Below are positions 36,083-47,014 of a DNA stretch of 64,000 nucleotides, in pieces. Position 1 is the first letter of the stretch, and every line of letters begins with the position of its first letter. The DNA is from Rugamonas rivuli (GTDB lineage: Bacteria; Pseudomonadota; Gammaproteobacteria; Burkholderiales; Burkholderiaceae_D). The notes below the pieces were generated by a model. That model searched no databases. It was given only the letters and a program-made list of their open reading frames with translations, and was not told the DNA's origin. Location: assembly GCF_009380165.1 (NCBI RefSeq), contig NZ_WHUF01000003.1:124001-188000 (forward strand). The letters are read 5' to 3'. The position numbers and the translations under genes were made by a program.

Positions 36083-39045
36083 ATGAGAAAAAGCCTGGTT
36101 TATCGAATGGGAGTGCTATGCGGTTCGGCCTTGTTGCTGGCCGGTTGCGGCGGTAGCGGCAACGCGGAGGCGCAATCCGCGCCACGCACGGCGGCGCTGC
36201 GCATGGGGGCCAACGCCCCCGCCGATGAATACGACACGCTGCGCCTGAAGTGGCTGACGCAGATCACCGGCGGCAGCGCCATCAACACCGCCGACGCCGA
36301 CATGGCCGCGCAGATCGCCACGCTGACCGCCACCGCGCAATCGAACTGGAACTCGATGACGCCCTCCTCCGGTCGCACCGCACTATGGAGCGACCTTGCC
36401 GACTGGAGCGCCTCCTCCACCATCACCGCCAGCTACGGGCGCCTGCGCGTCATGGCCACCGCCTACGCCACCAGCGGCTCCACACTGCAAGGCAATGCCA
36501 GCCTGGCCGCCGACATCGTCGCCGCGCTGGACTGGATGGCCGCCAACCGCTACGGCACCGCCAACACCGCATCAGGCAACTGGTGGGACTGGGAGATCGG
36601 CTCACCGCAAGCGCTCAACGACCTGATGGTGCTGATGTACGACCAGCTCAGCCCCGCGCAGATCTCCACCTACACCGCCGCCATCGACAAGTTCGTCCCC
36701 GATCCAACCAAGCGCACCGGCAGCACGCTGGTCGAAACGGGCGCCAACCGTTTGGACAAGGCCTCCGTGGTTGCCGTGCGCGGTGCGGTCGGCAAGTCCA
36801 GCACCAAGCTGGCGCAGGGCCGCGACGCCATCAGCCAGACCTTCCCCTACGTGACCAGCGGCGACGGCTTCTATGCCGACGGTTCCTTCATCCAGCACAC
36901 CAACGTCGCCTACACCGGCAGCTACGGCCTGGTGATGATAGGCGACATGGCGCGGCTGTTCTACCTGCTCAACGGCTCCACCTGGGCCGTCACCGACGCC
37001 AACGCCGGCAACGTCTACACCTGGGCCACGCAGGCCTACAAGCCCTTCGTCTACCAGGGCGCGATGATGGACTCGGTGCGCGGCCGCGCCATCTCACGCG
37101 AACCGACCGCGCTCTCGCCCAATAGCGACCACGATGCCGGCCGCTCACTGACGGCCACGCTGGCGCGACTGGCGCAAGGCCTGCCGGCGGCGCAATCGGC
37201 GTCGCTGAAGAGCACCATCAAGCACTGGATGCAGCGCGACACCAGCTACGCCAACTACTACGCGGGCCTGGGTCTGTACGACATCGCCAACCTCAAGGCC
37301 ATCGCCGCCGACAGCAGCGTGACGCCGGAGCCGGAACAAATCCAGACTCACATCTTCGCCAGCATGGACCGCGCGCTGCACAGCTACGCGGGCTACAGCT
37401 TCAACCTGAGCATGTTCTCGAACCGGATCTCGTCCTTCGAATACGGCAACGGCGAAAACCTCACTGGCTGGTTCACCGGCACCGGCGCCACCTGGTTGTA
37501 CAACAACGACCTCACTCAGTTCGGCGGCAACTACTGGCCCACGGTGAACATGCGCCGCCTGCCCGGCATCACCACGGACGGCTCAGGCTCCGGCACGCCG
37601 GCCAACTTCGGCAGCTTCCCGAACACGCAGACCTGGGTTGGAGGCTCGGAGATCGACAACCTGCACGCGTCGGCCGGCATGCAGTTCTCGCTGGCCAAAG
37701 TCACCGGCAGCACGCTGGCGGGAAAAAAATCGTGGTTCATGTTCGGGAATAAGATCGTCGCGCTGGGTTCGGGCATTTCCAACACCGATGGCCGCGCGGT
37801 CGAGACCATCGTCGAGAACCGCAAGCTGAACGCGGCCGGCAGCAATGCGCTGACCATCAACGGCTCGGCGATGCCGGCCACGATGGGCTGGTCCGCCACC
37901 ACCAGCGGCGTGCAGTGGGCGCATCTGGCGGGATCGGTCAGCGGCAGCGATATCGGCTACTACTTCCCCACCGCCGCCAGCGTCAACGGCCTGCGCGAGA
38001 CCCGCACCGGCAGCTGGCAGGCGATCAACACCGGACAGTCCAACACCCAGGTCAGCAACCGCTTCCTCAGCCTCGCGCTGTCGCATGGGGCCGGGCCGAC
38101 GAATGCGTCGTATGCCTACGTGCTGCTGCCCAACCTGACGGCAGCGGAGACGGCCAGCTATGCCGCCTCACCCACCGTGACGGTGCTGGAGAATTCAACC
38201 GAGGCCCACGCGGTCAAGGACAGCGCTTACGGCGTGGTCGGCGTCAACTTCTGGAATGACACGAGCAAGACGGTGTCCGATGGCGCGGCGGCCTACATCA
38301 CCAGCAACCGCAAGGCCTCCGTCACGGCGATCGAGGCGCAGAACGAGCTGCATATCGGCGTTTCCGATCCTACGCAGAAGAACACCGGCACCATCAACCT
38401 GGAGATCCAGCGCGCCGCATGGCAGGTGATTTCGGCGGACGCCAACGTCACCGTGACGCAAATGAGCCCTACCATCAAGCTTTCCATCAACGTCAACGGC
38501 GCGGCAGGCAAAAGCTTCGTGGCCCGGTTAGCGTTGGCGCAGAACCAAACGCTGACTGCGGCGGCCGATGCCTACGTGATCAACGGCGCATCCGCCGCCA
38601 ACAACTACGGTTCCGCCAATGTGCTGGTGACGAAGAACGACGGTGTCGGCTACTTCCGGCAATCGTATCTGCGCTTCGACCTGTCGTCGATAACGGGCAC
38701 GGTGTCGAACGCCCGCGTGATGATGACGCCGACCAGCCTTGGCGCGGTAGCCGGCATGGCGAATCAGGTCCAACTGGTGCCGGCCAATACGTGGGGTGAG
38801 AGTACGCTCAACTGGAGCAACCAGCCTGCCGCCGCCACCCTGCTGGGCAGCTGGACGCTGGGCGCGGCCGGCACGCCGGTGTGGCTGGATATCACGGCGC
38901 AGGTCAACAGCGCGCTGACCGGGGACAAGCTGTTGTCGCTGCTGGTGTCGTCGCCGACCAACTACGGCGCGGACGGTTGGGTCAACTACGGATCGCGTGA
39001 AAACACCAACGCGGCTTACCGGCCCGCGCTGGTGATTACAACGCA

Positions 39046-39049
<4 letters not shown>
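36083..39049 (+). CDS. Polysaccharide lyase family 8 lipoprotein with C-terminal CBM96/DNRLRE-like domain
   Basis: A 988-residue secreted lipoprotein: lipobox LLAG-Cys22, then the alpha/alpha toroid and beta-sandwich domains of PL8 (hyaluronate, chondroitin AC and xanthan lyases). Active-site residues keep the spacing of the pneumococcal hyaluronate lyase: Asn222 (TGANRLDK), His272 and Tyr281 (FIQHTNVAYTGSYG), Arg335 and Arg339 (RGRAISR). The last ~165 residues (TAAADAYVINGASAANNYG, FRQSYLRFDLSS) are a DNRLRE/CBM96-like module. It would cut a uronate-containing polymer by beta-elimination at the cell surface. GGAGATGGAG precedes ATG. Its stop overlaps that of the convergent ABC ATPase by four bases. 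Confidence 0.93.
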
Positions 39050-40143
<1,094 letters not shown>

Positions 40144-40164
40144 GATGTTTTCCTTGTGTGCTGG

Positions 40165-42228
40165 TCAGACGCCGCCCATGGCGGGATCGCTGACGCCATG
40201 GGCGCCTGTTTCCAGCCGTCCGGCGTAGCGCCGTACAAAATCGCCGCAGGTGGCGCTGAAGTCGTACCAATAGTGCTGGTTGGCGATCTCCTGCCGCCAC
40301 AGATAGGAACCGCCGTTCGCCTGCAAGATGATGGTCTTGGGCGGCAGCATGCGGTAAGCATTGAGCTCCAGCGTGACGCTACACGGCGTAGCACCGTCAT
40401 TGCGCAACGCCAGCCACAGATTGCCTTCGCGGCTATCCGCCTCCGCCGACAGGCCCGTGGTGGCAGCGGTCAGGTTGCCGGCCAGGCGGCGGTGGAAACC
40501 GTTCGGACCAAGTATCCACAGGTCGTAGCGGCCCTGGTCCTTGGCATCCGGCTGCCAGACATCGTCCAGCTGCTTGCCCGCTTCGACGGTGTAGCGGCGC
40601 GGCAGGCGATCCAGATGCAGTTGGTCGTAGACGTGGAACACCGCACCGGCGCTGCCGCTGTTGACGAAGCTCAGCGCCACCACATCGCGTCCGACGACAC
40701 CGCCTGCGGCCAGCCGCACTTCGGCGCGCACATTCAGCTTGTACGGCAGCGCGCGCGACGGCCGCGTGCCGCCCGCCTGCACAGGCAGCGACTGCGCATC
40801 GGCCGCCGGCACTTCGATGCCGCGCTGGCGGCGCTGCTCGGCGCGCAGATCGTCGACCCACTCCTTGCTGCGTGGGTCCAGCTCCGGCGGACGCGCATCG
40901 GGCGAGGCGAAATCGAAGCAGCTGGTCAAGTCGCCGCAAACGGCGCGGCGCCATGGGGCGATATTGGTGTCTCGTACACCGAAGCGGCGCTCCAGGAACT
41001 GCAGCACGGAGGTGTGGTCGAACACCTGCGAGTTGACCCAGCCGCCTTTGCTCCACGGCGAAATCACCAGCATCGGCACGCGTGGACCCAGGCCGTAAAT
41101 GCGGCCGTCGCTGTGGCACTCGTCGTTGAACGGCAGCGTGGATTTGCCGGCACGTGTGCCGTCGCGGTTCAGCGCCGGCGCGGCCGGCGGTGGAGCGTGG
41201 TCGAAGAAGGCGTCGTTTTCGTCGTACATATGGAGGAACACGGTCTTGCTCCAGACTTCGGGATTCGACGTCAGCGCCTCCAGCACCTGCTGCGTGTACC
41301 AGCCGCCCTGGATCGGCGTCGATGGTCCCGGATGTTCGCAGTACATGCGCGGTGCGACGATCCACGATACCTGCGGCAGACGCCCCGCCTGCACGTCGTC
41401 CTTCAGTCCCTGCACGGACACGCCTTTAAGCGTGGAGCTCAAGCCCTTCTCCAGCAGCACGCCACGGCCATCCGTGTACTGCTGGCGATACTGGCGGAAC
41501 AGCACGAGCGGGTTGTTGTCGTAGTTGTCGGCCATGTCCTGATAGACCTTCCAGCTGACGCCCGCCTCCTCCAGCCGCTCCGCGTACGTGACCCAGGTGA
41601 AGCCATCCTCCGCCGGACCCAGGCCGTCCTTGGTGTTGTCGATGGCGGGGCCGCCGCACAGCGACGCCGGATCGTTGGTGCCGCTGAACAGGAACAGTCG
41701 ATTCGGATTGGTGCCGCCCTGAAGCGAGCAGTGATAGGCGTCGCATACCGTGAAGGCCTGCGCCAGCGCGAACTGGAACGGCAGCTCCTGCTCGCCGTAG
41801 TAAGCCATCGACGCATCGGTCTTGGCGCGCGGCCAGAAGCGCATGCGGCCTCCGTCCCAGGCTTCCTGCGCATCCGGCCAGGTGTGCGGCAGGTCCAGCG
41901 CGCACTGGGCGTTGCCGGCCTGCTGGTCCAGGCGGTACGGCAGCACCGTGCGGCGGCCGTTGAACTGCTGCCAGATGTTGCGGTTGCCCTGCACCGGGAT
42001 TGTGAACCGGTCGCCGAAGCCGCGCACGCCGTTCATCGTGCCGAAATAGTGGTCGAAGGAGCGGTTCTCCTGCATCAGTATCACCACGTGCTGCACGTCC
42101 TCGATGCTGCCCTTGACGCTGTGCGCCGGCACCGCCAGCGCCTCGCGTATCGACAGCGGCAGGCTGGCATACACGCTGCCTGCTATCGCGGACCGCAGGA
42201 ACCCGCGGCGACCAGTTTTCAGCTTCAT
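40165..42228 (-). CDS. Tat-exported phospholipase C, phosphocholine-specific type
   Basis: A 687-residue enzyme with a twin-arginine signal (GRRGFLRSAIAGSVYASLPLS). The phosphoesterase core has HVVILMQENRSFDHYFGTM, then VLEALTSNPEVWSKTVFLHMYDENDAFFDH; C-terminal DUF756-like repeats (ALPYKLNVRAEVRL and SLELNAYRML-like strands) are typical of PlcN/PlcH. It would hydrolyse phosphatidylcholine or a related phosphodiester outside the inner membrane. GGAGAGAA precedes ATG. It lies between the GH35 and ABC-ATPase genes in a polysaccharide locus, an unusual placement suggesting host-tissue or phosphocholine-decorated glycan as substrate (speculative). Confidence 0.92.
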   Translation of the reverse strand: MKLKTGRRGFLRSAIAGSVYASLPLSIREALAVPAHSVKGSIEDVQHVVILMQENRSFDHYFGTMNGVRGFGDRFTIPVQGNRNIWQQFNGRRTVLPYRLDQQAGNAQCALDLPHTWPDAQEAWDGGRMRFWPRAKTDASMAYYGEQELPFQFALAQAFTVCDAYHCSLQGGTNPNRLFLFSGTNDPASLCGGPAIDNTKDGLGPAEDGFTWVTYAERLEEAGVSWKVYQDMADNYDNNPLVLFRQYRQQYTDGRGVLLEKGLSSTLKGVSVQGLKDDVQAGRLPQVSWIVAPRMYCEHPGPSTPIQGGWYTQQVLEALTSNPEVWSKTVFLHMYDENDAFFDHAPPPAAPALNRDGTRAGKSTLPFNDECHSDGRIYGLGPRVPMLVISPWSKGGWVNSQVFDHTSVLQFLERRFGVRDTNIAPWRRAVCGDLTSCFDFASPDARPPELDPRSKEWVDDLRAEQRRQRGIEVPAADAQSLPVQAGGTRPSRALPYKLNVRAEVRLAAGGVVGRDVVALSFVNSGSAGAVFHVYDQLHLDRLPRRYTVEAGKQLDDVWQPDAKDQGRYDLWILGPNGFHRRLAGNLTAATTGLSAEADSREGNLWLALRNDGATPCSVTLELNAYRMLPPKTIILQANGGSYLWRQEIANQHYWYDFSATCGDFVRRYAGRLETGAHGVSDPAMGGV

Positions 42229-42243
42229 CTATTCTCTCTCCTG

Positions 42244-44004
42244 TTACGGACGCTGCGCCGACAAACGGGCGATATGCGTATCGGTACCGTGCAGTTCCAG
42301 CACGATCAACTCGTTCTCGCCTTCACGCAGCAAAGGCGCCGGCACATAAAGCGCCGTCTGCGGACCGCACTCCCAGTAGCGGCCCAGATTGAAACCATTA
42401 AGCCAGGCCACGCCCTTGCGCCAGCCCGCCATGCCGAGGAAGGTGTCGCCCGGTGCAGCCACGTTGAAACGCGTGCGATGGAAAGCGGGACGGCCATCGG
42501 CCAACACGCCGGACCTGAACGGCAGGCCGCCGACATCTTCCAGCGGCAGCGGGTACATCTGCCAGTGATACAGCTTGTTGATGCCCAGCCTTACCCAACC
42601 CAGTATGCCCTTGCGGTCCTGCAGATCGGGACCGTAATTGACGCGCCCCTGATTCTCGACCAACAGCTCCAGCGTAGTCAAGCCGCCAGCAGGAATATCC
42701 ACTTCCAGCTGCAAGGGGCCGTTACGTTCGATGACGCCAACCGGCCGGCCGTTGATGAAGACTTGCGCACGGTCGTGCAGGCGCTCCAGCGACAGCACCA
42801 CCTTGCCCGGCGGATGAGCGGTCTCGGTGCGGTACAGGATGAAACCATAGTTTTGTCCCAATGTCTCCATCGCGCGCGGGACGATGTCGCGATACGCTTC
42901 GCTCAGCAGCGGCAAGGCGTCCCACAGGCCGGCGCTGGCGTCGAACGTCAGCGCGTCGACGGCTATGCGCGGCGTGGGCGCGGGCAGCTGCATCGGCGGC
43001 AGCGCCACATGCTTCTCCAGCACGGCGCGGAAGGCGTGGAACTTGGCGGTCGGCTGGCCGGTTTCGTCGAGCGGCGCGTCGTAGTCGTAGCTGTTGACGG
43101 TGGGTTGATAGTCACGCGTCAGCAGGTCTGTATTAGCGCCATTCATGAAGCCGAAGTTGGTCCCGCCGTGGAACATGTAGACGTTGACGTGTGCGCCGCA
43201 AGCCATGATGCGGTCCAGCGCATCGGCGGCATCGGCGGCGTCGCGGGTGTGGTGCGGCTCGCCCCAGTGGTCGAACCAGCCGTTCCAGAACTCCATGCAC
43301 ATCAGCGGACCATCCGGCTGGTACTCGCGCAGCTTGGCGAATTCCTCCTTGGCGCGTGAGCCGAAGTTGGCGCTCTTCCAGACCTGAGCCAGCGTGCCGT
43401 GCGTGAGCATATGATCGGTTGCGCCGTCCGATGTGAACAGCAGGGTTTCCACCCCGCTGTCCAGCATCAGACGGCGTAGCCACGTCAGGTAAAGCTGATC
43501 GCTGCCGTAACTGCCGTATTCATTTTCAACCTGCATGGCCAATATCGGGCCTCCGCGCTGGATCTGGAGAGGGAGCAGGCGCGGTAAAAGGTCGTCGTAA
43601 AAACGGCGTACAGCTTCCAGGTAAGGCTGGTAGCAGCAGCGCACTTCCATGTAGGGATCGGCCAGCAGCCAGGCGGGCAAGCCGCCGAACTCCCATTCGG
43701 CACAGATGAATGGGCCGGGCCGGACGATCACATACAAACCCAACGACTCGGCCAGGCGGATGAAGGCCGCCAGATCGAGTCCACCTTCGTAGCGGAACTG
43801 CCCTGCGGCGGGCTCGTGCAGATTCCAGGCTACATAGGTCTCTACCGTGTTCAAGCCCATGGCTTTGAGCTTGAGCAGGCGGTCCTCCCACAACTCGGGG
43901 AGAACGCGAAAGTAATGCAAGGCGCCGGAGAGCACCCTGAACGGCTGGCCGTTCAGGTGGAACTGGTCCCCGACGATATCGAAACTGCCTATCGTTTGAT
44001 TCAT
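42244..44004 (-). CDS. Glycoside hydrolase family 35 beta-galactosidase, no signal peptide
   Basis: A 586-residue GH35 enzyme. It starts FDIVGDQFHLNGQPFRVLSG, has YVIVRPGPFICAEWEFGGLP, the acid/base Glu162 (MQVENEYG) and nucleophile Glu238 (CMEFWNGWFDHWG), then the C-terminal jelly-roll domains (FNLGRYWECGPQTALYVP). It removes terminal beta-galactose. No export signal, so it acts in the cytoplasm on imported oligosaccharides. The gap to the TonB receptor gene upstream is 18 bases and to the phospholipase gene 15, so all are probably one operon. Confidence 0.94.
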   Translation of the reverse strand: MNQTIGSFDIVGDQFHLNGQPFRVLSGALHYFRVLPELWEDRLLKLKAMGLNTVETYVAWNLHEPAAGQFRYEGGLDLAAFIRLAESLGLYVIVRPGPFICAEWEFGGLPAWLLADPYMEVRCCYQPYLEAVRRFYDDLLPRLLPLQIQRGGPILAMQVENEYGSYGSDQLYLTWLRRLMLDSGVETLLFTSDGATDHMLTHGTLAQVWKSANFGSRAKEEFAKLREYQPDGPLMCMEFWNGWFDHWGEPHHTRDAADAADALDRIMACGAHVNVYMFHGGTNFGFMNGANTDLLTRDYQPTVNSYDYDAPLDETGQPTAKFHAFRAVLEKHVALPPMQLPAPTPRIAVDALTFDASAGLWDALPLLSEAYRDIVPRAMETLGQNYGFILYRTETAHPPGKVVLSLERLHDRAQVFINGRPVGVIERNGPLQLEVDIPAGGLTTLELLVENQGRVNYGPDLQDRKGILGWVRLGINKLYHWQMYPLPLEDVGGLPFRSGVLADGRPAFHRTRFNVAAPGDTFLGMAGWRKGVAWLNGFNLGRYWECGPQTALYVPAPLLREGENELIVLELHGTDTHIARLSAQRP

Positions 44005-44022
44005 GTTCTGCGAATGAGTGAA

Positions 44023-46866
44023 TTAGAATTTATAACGCAGGCCAAGGTAGAACTGACGCCCGGAGCTATAGAACGCGCTGCTGTTTTCGAACGGGATCGT
44101 GGCACTGGCGGCGTTGTAGACGCGCAGCTTGGGATTGTTCAGGTTCAGTCCTTCGAAGGTCAGTGTCAGCTTGTCGTTGACGATGTAGTTGACCGAAGCG
44201 GCCAGCGTTCCGGTAGCGGCGCTATAGCTCTGCGACAGTCCGAACAAGCCGTTGCGCGAAGCCGAGCGGTAGGAATACACCAGGCGTGCGCTGAACTGGT
44301 CGTTCTCGAAGTAAGCGCCGGCGGTGTAGGCGTTCTTCGAGGAGCCCAGCATCGGCAGGCCGTTCGCTTCCTTGGCGTCGACATAGCTGTAGTTGGCCTG
44401 CACGCCGAAGCTGCCCCATACCGGCTGCTCGTAACCGAGCTCGATGCCTTTCGAAACGCCCTTCGTCGACACTGGCGAGTTCACCACCGTCGGCACCAGC
44501 GCAGGGCCGCCCAGCGATGCAGGGATGGCGGTATTCAGCAGCACCTGGGTGCTGGTGCCGGAGCCGATCAGCGATTCGAAGTCGATGTAGAACAGCTGCG
44601 CCGACAGCAGCGAGCGCGGTTTGAAGTACCACTCAACGCCCGCGTTGTAGTTCTTCGCCACCACCGGCGCCAGTTTCGGATTGCCACCGGTTGCGGTGGA
44701 CGGCACCGGATTGGCCACGTTGTAGGCGAAGCCGCTGAACGTCGCACCGAGGGCGCTGTAGTCGGGACGGGACATGACCTTGGCTGCGCTCAGGCGCACC
44801 ACCACGTCCTCGCGCACGTCCAGCGCCAGGTTCGCGCTTGGCAGCTTGTTGGTGTAGCTGCTGTCGGTGGTCATGGTGTAGAAGTTACCGAAGCGCGAAC
44901 CGGTGGTCAGCGTTGCGCCGGCTGGCACGAAGGTAGTGCAGGCGCTGGCCTGGGCCGGGCTGCCGTAGGTGATCCCGTTGGTGGCCGACGGTACGCCGCA
45001 TGGCACGCCGGTGTTGGTGGTGACGCTGACCTTGGTGCGAACCAGACGCAGGCCGACATCGCCGCGCCAGTGTTCGCCCTCGAAGCGCGCCATCAGATAG
45101 CCGGAATCCACTTTCTCCTTGACCTTGAACACGCCGGATACCGGCAGGTTGTACGAAGGGTTGGTCGGCAGGTTGGCGTTGGACCACGACACCACCTGGT
45201 CGGAAGTCAGCAGCGGCAGGCCGCCGGTGCCAACGCCGCCGAGGTTATTGCCAAAGTCGCCGGGATAGACGGTGCCGCCATAGCCGGGCAGCGTGGTGAT
45301 GGCGGTGGCGCCGTTATTGGCCGCGTTGACCGCAGGGCCGCCCTTGAGCGGACGGGTGCCCGCGCGCTCGTGATCCGAGTGGCGCACGCCGGCCTTGATG
45401 GCGGACAGCCAGCTGTCTTCGAAGCGGTACTCGCCATCCACGTTGCCGTAGCTTTCCTTGTCGGCGCTGTGCTGCAACGCATAGGAGTCATCTGCACCGC
45501 TGTTGCCCGGACTGGCCGTGAGGTTGGCGGCGTTGACGCCGTTCGGCAACGACAGCTGCAACGGCGATCCTGCGCCGCTGTAGGAATAGCCGGTCGAGGT
45601 GTTAGGCAGGAAGGCGTAATTGGCGTACAGGTAGGCGTCGCTGTCGGCCTTGGTCTTGCCGACCTGGCCGGTGAAGCGCAGGTTTTCCGAGGCGCGGTAT
45701 TTGAAGTCGCCGTTGAGGAAGTTGGTCTGCGACGCGGCGCTTGGATTCGAATAGGTTTCGATCTGGGCGCCGGTGGCGTTGCCCGTGTTATCGAAGCGGG
45801 CGTTGGTCAGCACGCCGTTGGCGAGGGTAACGTTGGTCGGCACGACGCCGCCGGCGATGCTGTTACCGGGACGGACAACGAAGTTGTTCATCAGGTACTC
45901 GGCCTTCAGCTTGGAGTGGAAGCCGTTCAGGTTCAGCGTCAAATCGTTATTGACCTTGAACTCCGCGTCGACCACTGCACCGCTGCGGTGGCGCTCCTGC
46001 TGGAACAGCTGCTGCGTGATGCCGGACGCGTAGTAGGCGCCGGCCAGCTGGCCGCCATTGGCCTTGCCTGCGGCGCTGGTCGGGCTGATGACGCCCCAGG
46101 TCATCTGCTGGCTGTCGCGGCGGATCTGGCGCTTCTGATCGAACACCTGCAGCATCACGCCGGCGTTGCCGGTTTCGTTCTTCCAGTTGAACAGTGCATT
46201 CAGTTGCGGGTTGGTCTTGCCGGACAAATCGGAGTACACGCCCTGCAGGCCGATTTCGGCGGTGAACGGCTTCTTGAACTCCAGCGGACGGCGGGTGAGG
46301 ATGTCGATCGCGCCGGAGACACCGCCCTCCAGCTGGTCGGCCTGCGCGCTCTTGTGCACGATCACCTGCGAGACGATTTCCGACGGCAGCAGCAGGAAAC
46401 TGACGGAACGCGAAGCGCCGCCGTTGGACAGCATGTCGGAAGGATCCCAGTCGGCGGTCGCCACCGAGTGTCCGTTGATGGTGGTCAGCGCCAGGCTGGG
46501 GCTGGTGCCCCGCATGCTGACACGGTCGTTCTCATCGTAGCCGTTGCCGCCGCCACTGCCGGCGGTGGTGACCACGCCGGGCAGCTTTTGCAGCGCGTCG
46601 GCCACGTTCTTGTCCGGCATTTTGCCGACATCTTCGGCGCTGATTACTTCGGTCACACCGTCGGCGTGGCGCTTCTTCTCCAGCGATTTCTGCTTGGAGG
46701 CGCGGATACCCGTCACTTCGATCTGTTGAACCGGAGCGTCGGCCGCCGGTGTCGTTGCCAGTTCAGCTGCATGCGATGTCGCCGTCCCCACGATGGTCAA
46801 TGCCACCGCCAGCGCCATCGGATGGAAACGCAATTGCGCCTTGCTGCTGTTGTAGCTGTCATTCAT
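44023..46866 (-). CDS. TonB-dependent outer-membrane receptor (uronate locus)
   Basis: A 947-residue receptor of the group often linked to polysaccharide use in Xanthomonas and Oxalobacteraceae. Signal peptide (MALAVALTIVGTATSHAA), TonB box around QQIEVTGIRASKQKSLEKK, plug with DKNVADALQKLPGV and MRGTSPSLALTTINGHSVA, SAQADQLEGGVSGAIDI, and a barrel ending QFYLGLRYKF. It would import the lyase products. ATG at 46866 is chosen because GGGAGTCGGAG precedes it and the signal peptide fits. The 148-bp gap upstream should carry a promoter and shows no palindrome that I can recognise. Confidence 0.95.
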   Translation of the reverse strand: MNDSYNSSKAQLRFHPMALAVALTIVGTATSHAAELATTPAADAPVQQIEVTGIRASKQKSLEKKRHADGVTEVISAEDVGKMPDKNVADALQKLPGVVTTAGSGGGNGYDENDRVSMRGTSPSLALTTINGHSVATADWDPSDMLSNGGASRSVSFLLLPSEIVSQVIVHKSAQADQLEGGVSGAIDILTRRPLEFKKPFTAEIGLQGVYSDLSGKTNPQLNALFNWKNETGNAGVMLQVFDQKRQIRRDSQQMTWGVISPTSAAGKANGGQLAGAYYASGITQQLFQQERHRSGAVVDAEFKVNNDLTLNLNGFHSKLKAEYLMNNFVVRPGNSIAGGVVPTNVTLANGVLTNARFDNTGNATGAQIETYSNPSAASQTNFLNGDFKYRASENLRFTGQVGKTKADSDAYLYANYAFLPNTSTGYSYSGAGSPLQLSLPNGVNAANLTASPGNSGADDSYALQHSADKESYGNVDGEYRFEDSWLSAIKAGVRHSDHERAGTRPLKGGPAVNAANNGATAITTLPGYGGTVYPGDFGNNLGGVGTGGLPLLTSDQVVSWSNANLPTNPSYNLPVSGVFKVKEKVDSGYLMARFEGEHWRGDVGLRLVRTKVSVTTNTGVPCGVPSATNGITYGSPAQASACTTFVPAGATLTTGSRFGNFYTMTTDSSYTNKLPSANLALDVREDVVVRLSAAKVMSRPDYSALGATFSGFAYNVANPVPSTATGGNPKLAPVVAKNYNAGVEWYFKPRSLLSAQLFYIDFESLIGSGTSTQVLLNTAIPASLGGPALVPTVVNSPVSTKGVSKGIELGYEQPVWGSFGVQANYSYVDAKEANGLPMLGSSKNAYTAGAYFENDQFSARLVYSYRSASRNGLFGLSQSYSAATGTLAASVNYIVNDKLTLTFEGLNLNNPKLRVYNAASATIPFENSSAFYSSGRQFYLGLRYKF

Positions 46867-47014
46867 CTCCGACTCCCTTTTGTTAAGTACATCAATACTT
46901 TTATAATTGGTCAAGACATGCCTGACCTGGAATGTGAAAACAACACCGGTCCCTTGCGAGACGTCTCCTAATCTCTGTCCATCCTGTCCCCTTCTATTCT
47001 TCGAATTAGTCGAT

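Noticed and set aside
43816..46971. 1,051-codon plus-strand open frame opposite the second TonB receptor
   Set aside because: Antisense shadow; the receptor on the minus strand has a signal peptide, plug and barrel end.
46867..47014. Operator or riboswitch in front of the second TonB receptor
   Set aside because: No palindrome, conserved RNA core or terminator seen; only the GGGAGTCGGAG ribosome-binding site is clear.
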